DNA of 64,000 bases from JAMQKA01 sp043951865 (GTDB lineage: Bacteria > Bacteroidota > Rhodothermia > Balneolales > Balneolaceae): assembly GCF_043951865.1 (NCBI RefSeq), contig NZ_JBINJF010000007.1, positions 109,452-173,451 on the forward strand, in the 5' to 3' direction. The notes under the pieces are model-generated. The model was not told the DNA's origin and made no database searches. It was given only the letters and a program-made list of their open reading frames with translations. This document shows positions 8,513 through 18,400 of the stretch, in pieces. Numbering within the stretch: position 1 is the first letter of the stretch; every line of letters begins with the position of its first letter. The position numbers were made by a program, and so were the translations under genes.

Positions 8513-9271
8513 ATGCCCGATTATTCAAAAAAGATGAAGCTTTACAGCCAGGGCCTGGTCAAGCGCTACCGGAAGCGCGAAGTGGTTTCGGATGTTTCGA
8601 TCGATGTGCAACAGGGCGAAATCGTGGGATTGCTTGGTCCCAATGGCGCTGGTAAAACGACAACCTTCTACATGTTTGTGGGGCTGATTGAGCCCAACGA
8701 GGGGAAGATCTTTATGGATCAGAAGAATATAACCAATCTGCCGATGTACAAACGGGCCCGCATGGGAATCGGGTATCTATCGCAGGAAGCCAGTGTTTTC
8801 CGCAATCTTACCGTACGGGAAAACCTGGAATCGGTTCTCCAGTTTTTTGATATGTCGAAACAGGATATCCGCCGGCGTGCCGATCAGCTTATCGAAGAAT
8901 TTGGGCTGGAACGGGTCGTTGACAGCAAGGGATACAGCCTGTCGGGCGGCGAGCGGCGGCGCACCGAAATTGCCCGCGCCCTGGTTACCGATCCCAAATT
9001 TATATTGCTTGACGAACCGTTTGCCGGGGTCGATCCTATTGCGGTTGAAGATATCCAGGAGATTGTAGCCCAACTCAAATACCGCAACATCGGGATCTTT
9101 ATTACCGATCACAATGTGCATGAAACACTGGCGATAACCGATCGCGCCTACCTGATGTTCGAGGGCAAGATTTTAAAAGAGGGGTCGGCCGACTACCTGG
9201 CGGAAGATGAAGAGGCCCGGCAGCTGTACCTGGGCAAGCAGTTTCGGCTGGACCGGTATGACAACGATTGA
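8513..9271 (+). CDS. lptB: LPS export ABC transporter ATP-binding protein LptB
   Basis: A 252-residue ABC ATPase that powers lipopolysaccharide extraction from the inner membrane with LptF/LptG. Walker A is GLLGPNGAGKTTTFYMFVG (~38-56), the Q-loop region is IGYLSQEASVFRNLTVREN, the signature is YSLSGGERRRTEIARAL, Walker B is FILLDEPFAGVDP and the switch His is in ITDHNVHE. These match LptB rather than a generic importer ATPase. The 164-bp gap after purQ contains short degenerate repeats (tacgcaatacgcagtacgc) but no gene. Confidence 0.95.
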   Translation: MPDYSKKMKLYSQGLVKRYRKREVVSDVSIDVQQGEIVGLLGPNGAGKTTTFYMFVGLIEPNEGKIFMDQKNITNLPMYKRARMGIGYLSQEASVFRNLTVRENLESVLQFFDMSKQDIRRRADQLIEEFGLERVVDSKGYSLSGGERRRTEIARALVTDPKFILLDEPFAGVDPIAVEDIQEIVAQLKYRNIGIFITDHNVHETLAITDRAYLMFEGKILKEGSADYLAEDEEARQLYLGKQFRLDRYDND

Positions 9272-9433
9272 TAGTGGTGTGATCCAGGAAGAAATATGGA
9301 TGTCGACCCGTTTTCCCGGTTCAAGCACGAAAAAAGCGGGGAATATATCACCGCTGGGAAATGATCCTTGCCTGGAACTATTTTTATAGCATCATTAAAC
9401 AATCGCAAATATATATACCCGACGCATCACATT

Positions 9434-9763
9434 ATGGAAGAGATTACCGTTCAACAACTGAAACAAAAAATAGATGACGGCGACGCCCTTTTGGTGCTGG
9501 ATGTTCGCGAACCGTTTGAAAAATACCAATCCGATATAGGTTATGAGCAGACGGTATTAATACCGGTGGATAGCCTGCAAGACCGTGTTGGCGAGCTCGA
9601 GGAATACAAAGACAAGGAGGTCGTATGCCTCTGCCGGAGCGGATCTCGCAGTGCCAGGGCCTGCCGTTTCCTGGAGCAACAGGGATTTACCGATGTCAAA
9701 AACCTAAAAGGGGGGATTAATCAATGGGCTCGAGATATCGATTCCCGCCTGCCGATTTATTGA
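9434..9763 (+). CDS. Rhodanese-like domain protein
   Basis: A ~109-residue single rhodanese domain, a possible sulfurtransferase. The ATG at 9434 was chosen over an upstream in-frame start at 9368, because the domain begins with MEEITVQQLKQKIDDGDA and the extra 22 residues look untranslated. The active-site loop is CLCRSGSRSARA with the catalytic Cys second in that run, preceded by VLDVREPFE and followed by LKGGINQW. Standalone rhodaneses shuttle persulfide sulfur; the specific acceptor cannot be assigned. It lies 162 bp after lptB. Confidence 0.88.
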   Translation: MEEITVQQLKQKIDDGDALLVLDVREPFEKYQSDIGYEQTVLIPVDSLQDRVGELEEYKDKEVVCLCRSGSRSARACRFLEQQGFTDVKNLKGGINQWARDIDSRLPIY

Positions 9764-9823
9764 TTTGGTTATGTTGCCCTGATTCCACAAATTTACCATT
9801 CATTTTAATCAATCCATGTAATT

Positions 9824-10561
9824 ATGTATAAATCTGTTTCTTTTTTGGTCCTTTTTTTATTGGGAGCCGGGTCTTTCGGCCTTCAGGAAGCCGGGGCCCA
9901 ACAGGCTGATGAAGCACAACTGCTTGTTTTTACCAAAACCGAAGGTTTCCGCCATGCTTCTATTCCGGCCGGTGTGGAGGCTCTCAAAGAGATTGCCGCC
10001 GAGCACAATTATTCAATCGATCACACCGAAGACGCCGCTCTTTTTACTGAAGAAAATCTGGCAGGATACCAGGCCGTGATCTTTCTCAATACTACCGGAA
10101 ATGTTCTCAATGACGAACAACAGCAGGCTTTTGAGCAGTATATTACCGCAGGCGGGGGATTTGCCGGTATTCACTCGGCCAGCGACACCGAGTACGACTG
10201 GTCCTGGTATAACAAGCTTGTGGGCGCCTACTTCAATGGGCACCCGGCTGTACAGGAAGCCACCGTCCGGGTGGTCAACCAAGATCATCCATCTACCGAA
10301 CATCTTCCTGAAGAGTGGGTGCGGACGGATGAGTGGTACAATTTCAAGAGTATCCAGGATCACATAAATGTCCTGGCGTTTCTGGATGAGTCGACCTACG
10401 AGGGGGGCACCAACGGAGATTATCATCCGGCCGCCTGGTACCATGAAACGCTGGGGGGGCGTGCCTTCTATACCGCCGGGGGGCATACCAACGAATGTTA
10501 TGCTGATCCGGCTTTTCGTCAACACCTGGCAGGTGGAATTGAATATGTTCTTGGTGAATAA
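9824..10561 (+). CDS. Secreted ThuA domain-containing protein
   Basis: A 245-residue protein with an N-terminal signal peptide (residues 1-26, ending EAGAQQ), followed by a ThuA-like class I amidotransferase-fold domain: LLVFTKTEGFRHASIPAG, YQAVIFLNTTGNVLNDEQQ, GGGFAGIHSASDTEYDW and GGRAFYTAGGHTNECY. ThuA domains occur in proteins for trehalose or uronate catabolism and in secreted glycan or membrane-associated enzymes. The reaction of this subgroup is unknown. It converges on the sugar dehydrogenase gene with a 32-bp gap. Confidence 0.87.
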   Translation: MYKSVSFLVLFLLGAGSFGLQEAGAQQADEAQLLVFTKTEGFRHASIPAGVEALKEIAAEHNYSIDHTEDAALFTEENLAGYQAVIFLNTTGNVLNDEQQQAFEQYITAGGGFAGIHSASDTEYDWSWYNKLVGAYFNGHPAVQEATVRVVNQDHPSTEHLPEEWVRTDEWYNFKSIQDHINVLAFLDESTYEGGTNGDYHPAAWYHETLGGRAFYTAGGHTNECYADPAFRQHLAGGIEYVLGE

Positions 10562-10593
10562 CTAATAACTATGCATGTGTGGATCGGCGGTCC

Positions 10594-11805
10594 TCAGGAA
10601 GCCGGTACCAGCTTGTGAATTTTCCCGTCGAAACCGCAAATATAAAGTTCATTATCCTGGTCCACGCCGAAAGAGGATATCCCGAAGTCGGCTCTATACA
10701 GCAGGGTATTGACGGGATTATCCATATCCGAGAAATCTAAAGCCCATATACGCCCCGATTCGTAGTCGGCATAAATGTACTGGCCGGTGAGCTCGGTCAA
10801 AGAGGGACCGCGATACACAAAACCGCCCGTCACCGATCGGTCGCCGTTGCTCTGGGAGTATTCGAGGACAGGAAGTTCCAGGCCGGATTGGTCGCATCCT
10901 TCCCGGGGATCAAAACAGTGATTGCCCTCCATGGTATTCCAGCCGTAATCCCCCCCGTTTTCAATGATATCGATCTCTTCATAGGCGTTTTGTCCCACAT
11001 CCCCGGTCCACAGCTGGCCTGTTTCGGCATCAAAACTGAATCGCCACGGGTTTCGCAGTCCATACGCGTAGATCTCTTCGCGGTATCCCTGGCTGTTGTC
11101 GTAAAACGGGTTATCCGGGGGAATAGCATAGTTCCTGTTTCCTTCCCGCCGGTCCACATCGATACGGAGGATGGTTCCCAGCAGGGTAGAGCGATTTTGA
11201 CCATGTTCCTGGGGATCGCCGCCCGCCCCGCCATCTCCAACAGCGATGTAAAGATACCCGTCCGGTCCAAAGGAAACCTGCCCGCCATTGTGGTTGCCGT
11301 AGGGCTGCTCAAACGAGAGGATAACCTTCTCTGATGCCGGATCCGCCTGTTGCGGATTGTCGTCTGACAACGTAAACCGTGAAATACGGGTAGTCGAATT
11401 ATTGGTGGTATAGTTCAGGTAAAAGTAGCCGTTCTGCTCAAAGTCGGGATGAAAGGCCAGCCCCAGCAATCCCTCTTCATTGCCCCGGTCATCTACACGC
11501 TCCTCGATATCCAGGAACGGGGTCTTTTCTGCTGTTTCGGCGGTATTTTCAAAAAATGTGATAACGCCCCGCTGTTCCACCACAAACAACCGGTTGCTGC
11601 CATCCGGGGGATACTGCAAGTCCACCGGACGTGTAAACGAGAGATGGGGAAAAGCCTCGGTCAGCTCATATGACGAATTGGGGTCCATGGTTCCCGGCCC
11701 GTTGCCGTCGGGTCCTGTTGACTCATTTGACTTGGCGCACGCAATGGTTGAGGCGATGACCAGGAATGCACTTAGAAAATAGTGGAAACTCTTTAATATA
11801 TTCAT
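10594..11805 (-). CDS. PQQ-dependent sugar dehydrogenase family lipoprotein (glucose/sorbosone dehydrogenase)
   Basis: A 403-residue six-bladed beta-propeller of the soluble aldose sugar dehydrogenase (GSDH) type. The N-terminus (residues 1-24) is a lipoprotein-like signal with STIACAKS as lipobox. Family motifs: RPVDLQYPPDGSNRLFVVEQ, EEGLLGLAFHPDF, YGNHNGGQVSFGPDGYLYIA with GDGG following, LRNPWRFSFD and WTGDVGQNAYEEID. Members oxidise aldoses using PQQ or have unknown hydrolytic roles; PQQ synthesis genes are absent here. The ATG at 11805 starts after an AT-rich leader. It lies downstream of, and is possibly separate from, the gamma-glutamyltransferase gene (119-bp gap). Confidence 0.9.
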   Translation of the reverse strand: MNILKSFHYFLSAFLVIASTIACAKSNESTGPDGNGPGTMDPNSSYELTEAFPHLSFTRPVDLQYPPDGSNRLFVVEQRGVITFFENTAETAEKTPFLDIEERVDDRGNEEGLLGLAFHPDFEQNGYFYLNYTTNNSTTRISRFTLSDDNPQQADPASEKVILSFEQPYGNHNGGQVSFGPDGYLYIAVGDGGAGGDPQEHGQNRSTLLGTILRIDVDRREGNRNYAIPPDNPFYDNSQGYREEIYAYGLRNPWRFSFDAETGQLWTGDVGQNAYEEIDIIENGGDYGWNTMEGNHCFDPREGCDQSGLELPVLEYSQSNGDRSVTGGFVYRGPSLTELTGQYIYADYESGRIWALDFSDMDNPVNTLLYRADFGISSFGVDQDNELYICGFDGKIHKLVPAS

Positions 11806-11924
11806 GCTTATATAGGGTTACGTTGGGAAAATCACTTGTTTAAGTATCAATCTACAACTTATTCAGTATCCGCTCATTAAATTAGTTCAGCTTGGCAAAA
11901 TAAAAGAGACGGTAATTTTTCTTT

Positions 11925-13652
11925 TCAATAGCCGGCTGCGTGACCATCCTTGCGCGATTCAGACGCGCCAAAATAGACGCCGTTTTCCGCATCATACATA
12001 ATCGCCTGGTAGCCGCCGTAGCCACCCACGCTGTATTCCACATCATGGCCGCGCATCATGAGTCCACGAACAGACTCCCAGTCATAACCCGATTCCAGGC
12101 TGACGGTACCCCCATCCTGCAGGTAAGTATCAGCTGCACCGGTTGGCTGGGTGGAACCCGCATGACGCCACCGTGCCGCATCGCCGGCTTCCTGCAGGTT
12201 CATGCCAAAGTCGATGATGTTAGTCAGGATCTGCAGGTGTCCCTGCGGCTGCATTCCTCCTCCCATCACGCCGAAACTCATAAACGGGACGCGGTCTTTC
12301 ATCACAAAAGCGGGGATAATGGTGTGAAACGGTCGCTTGCCGGCCTCATATACGTTGGCATGCTCCGGATCCATTGAGAAAAGCTCACCGCGATCCTGGA
12401 ATACAAATCCCGTGCCCGGTACCACGATACCGGAGCCCATGCCGCGGTAATTGCTCTGGATCAGTGAAACCATATTGCCGGCCGAATCGGCGGTTGTCAA
12501 GTATATCGTGTCCCCCTCTTCCAGAATACTCATTCCGGGTTCTACGGTGTTGGCCGACTGGCTGTCAATCTGCTTTCGGCGCTGTGCGGCGTATTCCTCC
12601 GAAATCAGTTCAGCCACCGGTATATCTGCAAAATCCGGATCGGCATAGAGTTTGGCGCGATCTTCAAAGGCCAGTTTTTTGGCCTCCAGCATATAGTGAA
12701 GCGCCTCTTCGCTGCCGTATCCCATCGATTCCAGGTCATATTCTTCCAATATCTGAAGCATTTGCAGGGCGGCAATGCCTTGCCCGTTGGGCGGGAGCTC
12801 ATACACATCATACCCGCGATAGTTGACCGAAACCGGTTCCACCCAGGTGGAACGGTGTTCCTGCAGATCTTTTTTACGGAGAAAGCCCCCGTGTTCCCGC
12901 ATAAACCGGTCGATTTGGTCGGCAATTTCGCCTTCATAAAACGCATCGCGTCCCTCGCTGGCCAGGATGCTGAGCGTGTTGGCAAGGGTGGGTCGACGCA
13001 CGATTTCCCCTTTTTCAGGTCCCCGTCCGTTGATCGTCATCTCTTCTCTGAAACCACCCGGGCGATCCCTGTGAATGCGGGCCCCTATATCCCAGTAAAA
13101 GGCGATGAGCTCACTTACGGGGAATCCCTCTTCGGCGTACTCAATAGCGGGTTGAAGAATTCGGTCCATCGGCATGGATCCCAGCTTCTCATGCATCTGG
13201 AACCAGCCATCGACTGCGCCGGGTACCGAGATCGGGAGAAATCCGTAGGGAGGAATTGATTCGCGGTCCCGTTTTCTCAATTCTTTTTTCATCTGCTGGT
13301 AGCTGAGTGCCAGCGGAGAGCGCCCGCTGGCGTTTAACCCGTAAAGCCGCTGATCTTCGGCGGACCAGATAATGGCAAACAGGTCGCCCCCGATACCGTT
13401 ACCGGTCGGTTCCATTACACCCAGTGCCGCGTTTGTGGCGATGGCAGCGTCAACAGCGTTGCCGCCATTTTTGAGAATATCTAGCCCCACCTGCACGGCC
13501 AGCGGTTGACTGGTCGCCACCATGCCGTGTTTCCCGATAACTTCTGAGCGGGTGGCGAACGGTTCTCCGGTGAGCCGGTCGGGCTGGGCGTGCACCTGTA
13601 AACTGAGCAGCAACGAGACAATAAAGAGCAGAAAAGAGGTTCGTTTTGTCAT
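11925..13652 (-). CDS. ggt: Gamma-glutamyltransferase (secreted)
   Basis: A 575-residue Ntn hydrolase that transfers or hydrolyses gamma-glutamyl groups of glutathione-like substrates in the periplasm. I start at the ATG at 13650-13652, which gives a clean signal peptide (residues 1-23, ending LQVHAQ); an upstream in-frame ATG at 13763 would add 37 residues and bury it. Motifs: MVATSQPLA, the large-subunit GNGIGGD segment and a self-processing nucleophile at Thr382 within GDTIYLTTAD, followed by GNMVSLIQSNYRGMGSG. This form resembles the YwrD-like branch. Role: probably salvage of peptides or thiols. Confidence 0.92.
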   Translation of the reverse strand: MTKRTSFLLFIVSLLLSLQVHAQPDRLTGEPFATRSEVIGKHGMVATSQPLAVQVGLDILKNGGNAVDAAIATNAALGVMEPTGNGIGGDLFAIIWSAEDQRLYGLNASGRSPLALSYQQMKKELRKRDRESIPPYGFLPISVPGAVDGWFQMHEKLGSMPMDRILQPAIEYAEEGFPVSELIAFYWDIGARIHRDRPGGFREEMTINGRGPEKGEIVRRPTLANTLSILASEGRDAFYEGEIADQIDRFMREHGGFLRKKDLQEHRSTWVEPVSVNYRGYDVYELPPNGQGIAALQMLQILEEYDLESMGYGSEEALHYMLEAKKLAFEDRAKLYADPDFADIPVAELISEEYAAQRRKQIDSQSANTVEPGMSILEEGDTIYLTTADSAGNMVSLIQSNYRGMGSGIVVPGTGFVFQDRGELFSMDPEHANVYEAGKRPFHTIIPAFVMKDRVPFMSFGVMGGGMQPQGHLQILTNIIDFGMNLQEAGDAARWRHAGSTQPTGAADTYLQDGGTVSLESGYDWESVRGLMMRGHDVEYSVGGYGGYQAIMYDAENGVYFGASESRKDGHAAGY

Positions 13653-13808
13653 ACAAGCAGCAATTTGGTTGAAGAGCATCAAAAACAATAATACACAGGA
13701 AACGGGAATGATGTAAAACTTTTTGAGATCTGGCGGATCAATAAAGGGGAAATTGGTCTCCAAACCAACCAGATAAAAGGTTCCCGGCCGACTGCTATTC
13801 CGGGGCCG

Positions 13809-14267
13809 TCAATTTTTATTCAAATCATCGTGGGGACGCTGGAGATCTTCCGGTAACTGCTCCCCCTCTTCCCGCAGCTTTCTCAGGTAGTCTTCCCGTC
13901 GTTTCATCCCGGCTTTTGTGCCGTAATAAGCACCGAGATAGACGGCAAAAATGGCTGTCAGGGTAAATACCATCCGGCTTTCAGCAAGTGCCGTCTCCTT
14001 GGTATAGATCCAGACGAGGGTAGGCAGAACAAGAAGTGTAGCCATCACATAACTGGTGGTTGACGGGAACTTGAGTTTTTTGTTATACCGCCGGCTCATT
14101 CCATAGCTGAGATTGACGAATACCAGTCCATATGCCAACAGTGTTACATATCCTGTCCAGCCGGGATAATTCACATAGGTCAGAAAACTGTTGGTAAATA
14201 TGATAAACAGGAGACCGAATACAAGTGAGGCGGTGACATAGGCGAAAGTACGATACCAGCTGTCCAT
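13809..14267 (-). CDS. Small membrane protein of unknown function
   Basis: A 152-residue protein with four likely transmembrane helices (residues ~8-28, 38-55, 72-90 and 100-118), followed by a charged cytoplasmic tail (KAGMKRREDYLRKLREEGEQ). I recognise no family. It lies 156 bp before ggt on the same strand and 214 bp after the envC stop, so it may be monocistronic. Confidence 0.7.
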   Translation of the reverse strand: MDSWYRTFAYVTASLVFGLLFIIFTNSFLTYVNYPGWTGYVTLLAYGLVFVNLSYGMSRRYNKKLKFPSTTSYVMATLLVLPTLVWIYTKETALAESRMVFTLTAIFAVYLGAYYGTKAGMKRREDYLRKLREEGEQLPEDLQRPHDDLNKN

Positions 14268-14481
14268 GAATGAAAGTTCAATACTGTTGAATAGGTTGCC
14301 AGTTGAGAGGGAAAATAAGAAATGGGATCGGAAATGGATACCAAGACTTTTTGTGGATGGAGTTGCCTTATGCCTTCCTCACGTCTTTTTCGTTTTTGTG
14401 GCACAATCCAAACGTTCCCTCTGGAGAGGAAGAACCCAATGCATAAAGAGAGCTATCATTTTACCGCTGACCGCCCTTACA

Positions 14482-15825
14482 CTATTTATTGGCCAGCCAT
14501 GCTTCTGGATTAAGATTTGTGTTGCCTTCCCGAACCATGAAAAAGACCGATTCTCCCTTGGCCGAGTTTTGATCACCCGAAAGCCCGATGATGTCGCCGG
14601 CGTTCAATACCGCATTTTTGCGCACCATCACCTCGCTCAAGTTGCCGTAAGCGGTAATGTACTTGCCATGTTTGACCACTACGACATCTCCATAGCCCGG
14701 CAGCGGCTGCACCGCCACTACATATCCGTCATGGACCACGCGAACGGCATCTTTGGGCTTGGTCACAATTTCCACCCCCAGGTTTTCAGTGACGGTTCCG
14801 TAGACCGGGTGGCGGCGGCGGCCAAAATGTTCCGAAATGGTGCTGCTTTCCACCGGCCAGCGCAGTTGCCCCTTCTGGTTTGCAAACGATTGCTCCAGGG
14901 TAGAGAGCCTCTCATCGGTAATATAGCTTTCGGGTTCAACGGGTTCTGAATACTTGGCCATCTCCCGGTTTCGCTCGGCTTCATTTTCAATTGATTTGGC
15001 GGCCGCCAGCTTCTGCTTGCGTTCGGCTTCCAGCTCATTGATGCGCGCTTCCATCGCCTTCCGGACCTTTTCTTCTTCCATGATAAGGGAGGTCAGCGTG
15101 CGGTCCAGTTCATCTTTCTGCTGCTTTTTTTCAGCCAGCTGCTCCTCGATCTGCTCGCGGTCGCGCCGAAGGAGTTTCACATTTTCGGCCTGTTTATCCC
15201 GTTTTTCAGCCAGCTCCTGCTTTTCTTCGCGTATTTCAGCGAGTACAGCCCTGTTCTTTTTTCGGGCCTCCTCGAGCTGTGTTTTTGAGACCTCAAGCTG
15301 GGCGGTGGTCTCCCTGATCTCCCGCGTCTGCTTCAGCCGGTGTTCCTCAAACTTGTTCAGGTAATAGGCTCTTACGAGCATCTGGTTGACAGACCCGGAT
15401 GAAAAGATGAGCGCCAGGTGCGATGTACGCCCGTGCTTGTAGACATACGTAAGCGTTTCTTTATAGTTTTCTACCAGTCGTTGCAGTTCCTTCTCGTTTT
15501 CCTCGATCTGTTGTTCATTGACGGTTATCTCTTCGCGGATATGGGTCAGTTCGGTTTCAAGCTTGGATATTTTTTGATCCTGAAGTGCAATGAGTCGTTT
15601 TAGATCTTCATACTGGTTATACAGTCGCTCATATTTCTCTTCCGCCAGCACCAGCCGCTCTTCATACTGATCGATCTGCTTGTTGATCTCGTCAATTTCC
15701 GATCGCGTGGCCTGCTGTTTTTGGATCAGCTCCTGGCGCATCTCCCTGTACCTGTCGGCCTGAGCCGCTCCCGCAAGGGGTATCAGCCACAAGAATGTAA
15801 ATAGTATGAGCGTTATCCGTTTCAT
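14482..15825 (-). CDS. envC: EnvC-like murein hydrolase activator with degenerate LytM domain
   Basis: A 447-residue periplasmic protein: signal peptide (1-20, ending LAGAAQA), a long coiled coil (~22-290) and a C-terminal LytM/M23 fold (~315-445). The LytM metal ligands look lost: the HxxxD position reads NLGVEIV and the HxH position reads ESVFFMV. This is what EnvC/NlpD activators show, which bind and activate amidases at the septum without cutting peptidoglycan themselves. Its start overlaps the stop of the upstream DUF4292 gene by 4 bp (ATGA type), so translation is probably coupled. A partner amidase is not in view. Confidence 0.87.
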   Translation of the reverse strand: MKRITLILFTFLWLIPLAGAAQADRYREMRQELIQKQQATRSEIDEINKQIDQYEERLVLAEEKYERLYNQYEDLKRLIALQDQKISKLETELTHIREEITVNEQQIEENEKELQRLVENYKETLTYVYKHGRTSHLALIFSSGSVNQMLVRAYYLNKFEEHRLKQTREIRETTAQLEVSKTQLEEARKKNRAVLAEIREEKQELAEKRDKQAENVKLLRRDREQIEEQLAEKKQQKDELDRTLTSLIMEEEKVRKAMEARINELEAERKQKLAAAKSIENEAERNREMAKYSEPVEPESYITDERLSTLEQSFANQKGQLRWPVESSTISEHFGRRRHPVYGTVTENLGVEIVTKPKDAVRVVHDGYVVAVQPLPGYGDVVVVKHGKYITAYGNLSEVMVRKNAVLNAGDIIGLSGDQNSAKGESVFFMVREGNTNLNPEAWLANK

Positions 15826-16583
15826 TGCGTTACAAGTTTTACGTCGCTCGGCAGATCAATGTCCAGGTCGAGTTCACCGGGATTAATCTCGAGCGACTGT
15901 ATTAACAGCGCTACTTTTGACTCTGCATCCGCACTAAAGATAGTAACTCTCCGCGGAAGTTTGAATCCGTTGATAGTGCCATAGGCTTCATAGATAATCC
16001 GTGAATATGGCAGGTTGGCGCTCGTCGGCTGGTCGACACGGCGCACGTTGTAATTATTCTTGTCGATATACACTTTTGTTCCGCTCTTCATAACCACGAG
16101 GTAGCGGTTCTCCGACTCGTAGACCCGGAGGGTCCGGCCTTGACGGGGCACAAAATTGATCATCTCCAGTACATTGACCGAGGCCAGGTGGCCAATGCTG
16201 GTCACATTACGGTCCAGGACAGAAATTTTCCGGGCTGTCCTGTCCACCTTGTTGTAGATCAGCAGAGAGTCGCCCTCCGAGAGGAGCTGTCCCCCTTCGA
16301 TACCCAGCGCATTTTTTATGGTGACAAGACTTTTCCCCCTGTTGCCCGAAAAATAGACAGTAACGCGCTCGGAATTTCCGGGTTCACTTACAATAGCCTT
16401 TCCCTTTCCCCGGATCGTGTTAAGGGATGCAGAATAATCCGGGAGATGGGCCAGCAGCGTATCGCCCCGTACGGGAGAACGCTCGAAGTCCCGGTCAGTA
16501 TCTACCGTGGCAATCCGCGGAGAAGAACAGGCCGCGGAGAGGGCGACCAGGAAACAAACGGCAAGTATGGTTCTTGTCTGCAC
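15822..16583 (-). CDS. DUF4292 family outer-membrane lipoprotein
   Basis: About 253 residues. I place the start at the GTG at 16581-16583, which follows an AAAGGA stretch by 7 nt and yields a lipoprotein signal ending LSAAC; the longer reading from 16658 would overlap the upstream TPR gene by 64 bp. DUF4292 proteins are LolB/LppX-like folds that bind lipids and are typical of Bacteroidota envelopes. Visible core: IRGKGKAIVSE, VTVYFSGNRGKSLVTIKN and INGFKLPRRVTIFS. The position between a TPR protein and EnvC implies a cell-envelope role; a link to lipoprotein or lipid transport is inference. Confidence 0.83.
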   Translation of the reverse strand: MQTRTILAVCFLVALSAACSSPRIATVDTDRDFERSPVRGDTLLAHLPDYSASLNTIRGKGKAIVSEPGNSERVTVYFSGNRGKSLVTIKNALGIEGGQLLSEGDSLLIYNKVDRTARKISVLDRNVTSIGHLASVNVLEMINFVPRQGRTLRVYESENRYLVVMKSGTKVYIDKNNYNVRRVDQPTSANLPYSRIIYEAYGTINGFKLPRRVTIFSADAESKVALLIQSLEINPGELDLDIDLPSDVKLVTQ

Positions 16584-16594
16584 CAGGATATCCT

Positions 16595-18310
16595 TTAGTT
16601 TATTTTCTCTTTCAAATGGGTCCGGGAGGGATCTTTCTTTAGGGCCTTGTTCCACCATTGACGGGCCTGCTCGGGGTTACCCAGTTTCTGCATCACATCC
16701 CCCATGTGTTCAAGCACTTCTGCGCTGGCCGATCCGGTATCGATGGAAGCTTTGATATAGCGACGGGCCTTTTCGAAGTCTCCTTTCTTGTAATAGACCC
16801 ATCCCACAGTATCGAGGTAGGAGGGGTTCTCCGGCGCCTGTTCAATCGCTTTGAGCGCCATTTTTTCAGCTTCATCCAGCCTTTCGTCGCGCTCCGACAG
16901 GTAGTAGGCGTAGTTGTTCAGCACGTTGTGGTTCTGGGGATCCAGCGACAACGCCTGTTCGTAGGCTTCCACGGCTTTGTCCCACTGGTCTAGTGCGGAG
17001 TAGGCATCGCCCATGGAGCCGTATATTGCCGATTTAAACGGTTTGCGGGAGGGCGTACGGGAGGCTTTTTCGAACCATTCAAGCGCCTGTTTCTCTTCCC
17101 CCTTGCCCAGATGGGCATTGCCCACAAAGTAGAGTACAAATGGATCCTGCGGGATATGCTCGTCCGCCTTTTTCCCTGCCTCAATTACAGCATCGTACTG
17201 CCCCTCGGCCAGCAGAAGCTGGATGCGTTGCCGCCAGGCCATATCGTTGCCCGGGTCCAGTTCATTGGTTTTGGCAAGCGCTTCCAGCGCCCGGCCGTTG
17301 TTATTTTCATTCAGGTGGTAGTCGGCGGCCAGGGCGTGAGCCGCCCCATATTCCGGTTCCGAAGCCGTAAACTTTTCCAGTATGCGCTCCAGAGATCGTT
17401 TCAGGGAAGGATTGTTGGGATCCTGCTGGTAGCGAGAAAACAGGTATTGAGTGACATCCAGCTTGGCCTGCCGTTCAATAACGGGATCCGAAACCACGTT
17501 TCCGAGCAGGGTGCCCACGCTGTCCCACTGGGTCTCCTCAACATATATATCGGCCAGCATGACCAGTGTTTTGGGATCGCGCCGGTTTTTTTCGAGGGCC
17601 TCCCTGAGCATCTGCTTGGCCTGATTTGTCTGGTTTACCTCCAGGTAATAGTTGCTGAGCATCTGCAGGGTGGAGAGGTTGTCGGGGTCGAGCCGGCGTA
17701 TTTTTTTGAGCTGTACGATTGAAGAGTCCCGCATGTTCAGCTCATTAAAGTTTTGTAGCTTCTGCAGGTAAATACCGATATCAGGACCGGTTCTGTTCAG
17801 CAGCTGGTCATATATTTTATTGGATTCAAGATACTCACCATGCTGTGAGTATACGCTGGCCAGCTCCGACATCACATCAGTTGCGTTGGGGTGGTATTTG
17901 AGCGCCAGTTTGAGCTCGTCGATAGTTGCCTGGTTTCTGCCCGCCCGCCGGTATATGTTAGCCAGCTTCAGGTGGTACCATTTATTTTTGGGATTAAGTT
18001 TGGCCGCCTTTTTGCCATAAAAAGCCGCGTTGGAGAGGTCATCTACCGCCATGTAGGCATCGGCAAGGGCGTAGTTGAGCCCGGGATTGTCAGGCAGCTC
18101 CATGTAGGCAGTCGTCAGATGATCGAGGGCCTCCTCGTAGTTTTCATTTTCAAACTCCTCGAGTCCCTTGATGTACTCGGCATGGGCCCTGACCTGCTTC
18201 TTTTCGGTTGAATCGCCTGTGACCGGACTCTGCGCCTGGAGCGAAAAGGGAAGCAGCAGTCCCGCCATCAATAAATAGAATAGGTTTTTCTCGTGCATGG
18301 TTTGAATCAT
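16595..18310 (-). CDS. Secreted tetratricopeptide repeat protein
   Basis: A 571-residue protein with a signal peptide (1-26, ending LQAQS; the second Met at residue 5 could be the real start) and many tandem TPR units, from about residue 48 to 565, such as YNLEQALSLDPQNHNVLNNYA-type helices. TPR arrays scaffold protein complexes; here the likely site is the periplasm or outer membrane. It heads the TPR / DUF4292 / EnvC operon with an 11-bp gap to the DUF4292 gene. The content resembles the Bacteroidota envelope-assembly loci that carry DUF4292 next to TPR proteins. Confidence 0.87.
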   Translation of the reverse strand: MIQTMHEKNLFYLLMAGLLLPFSLQAQSPVTGDSTEKKQVRAHAEYIKGLEEFENENYEEALDHLTTAYMELPDNPGLNYALADAYMAVDDLSNAAFYGKKAAKLNPKNKWYHLKLANIYRRAGRNQATIDELKLALKYHPNATDVMSELASVYSQHGEYLESNKIYDQLLNRTGPDIGIYLQKLQNFNELNMRDSSIVQLKKIRRLDPDNLSTLQMLSNYYLEVNQTNQAKQMLREALEKNRRDPKTLVMLADIYVEETQWDSVGTLLGNVVSDPVIERQAKLDVTQYLFSRYQQDPNNPSLKRSLERILEKFTASEPEYGAAHALAADYHLNENNNGRALEALAKTNELDPGNDMAWRQRIQLLLAEGQYDAVIEAGKKADEHIPQDPFVLYFVGNAHLGKGEEKQALEWFEKASRTPSRKPFKSAIYGSMGDAYSALDQWDKAVEAYEQALSLDPQNHNVLNNYAYYLSERDERLDEAEKMALKAIEQAPENPSYLDTVGWVYYKKGDFEKARRYIKASIDTGSASAEVLEHMGDVMQKLGNPEQARQWWNKALKKDPSRTHLKEKIN

Positions 18311-18400
18311 ATTTGTAAAATCTGCCCGTAGATTTTTTTCAACGGTGACAAAAGGTTAATAGTACAACTTAGATGGCTGGAAATCTAGGAGAGTAGCAGA

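Noticed and set aside
14266..14949. 227-codon plus-strand frame over envC
   Set aside because: Overlaps the LytM domain coding region in antisense; no family.
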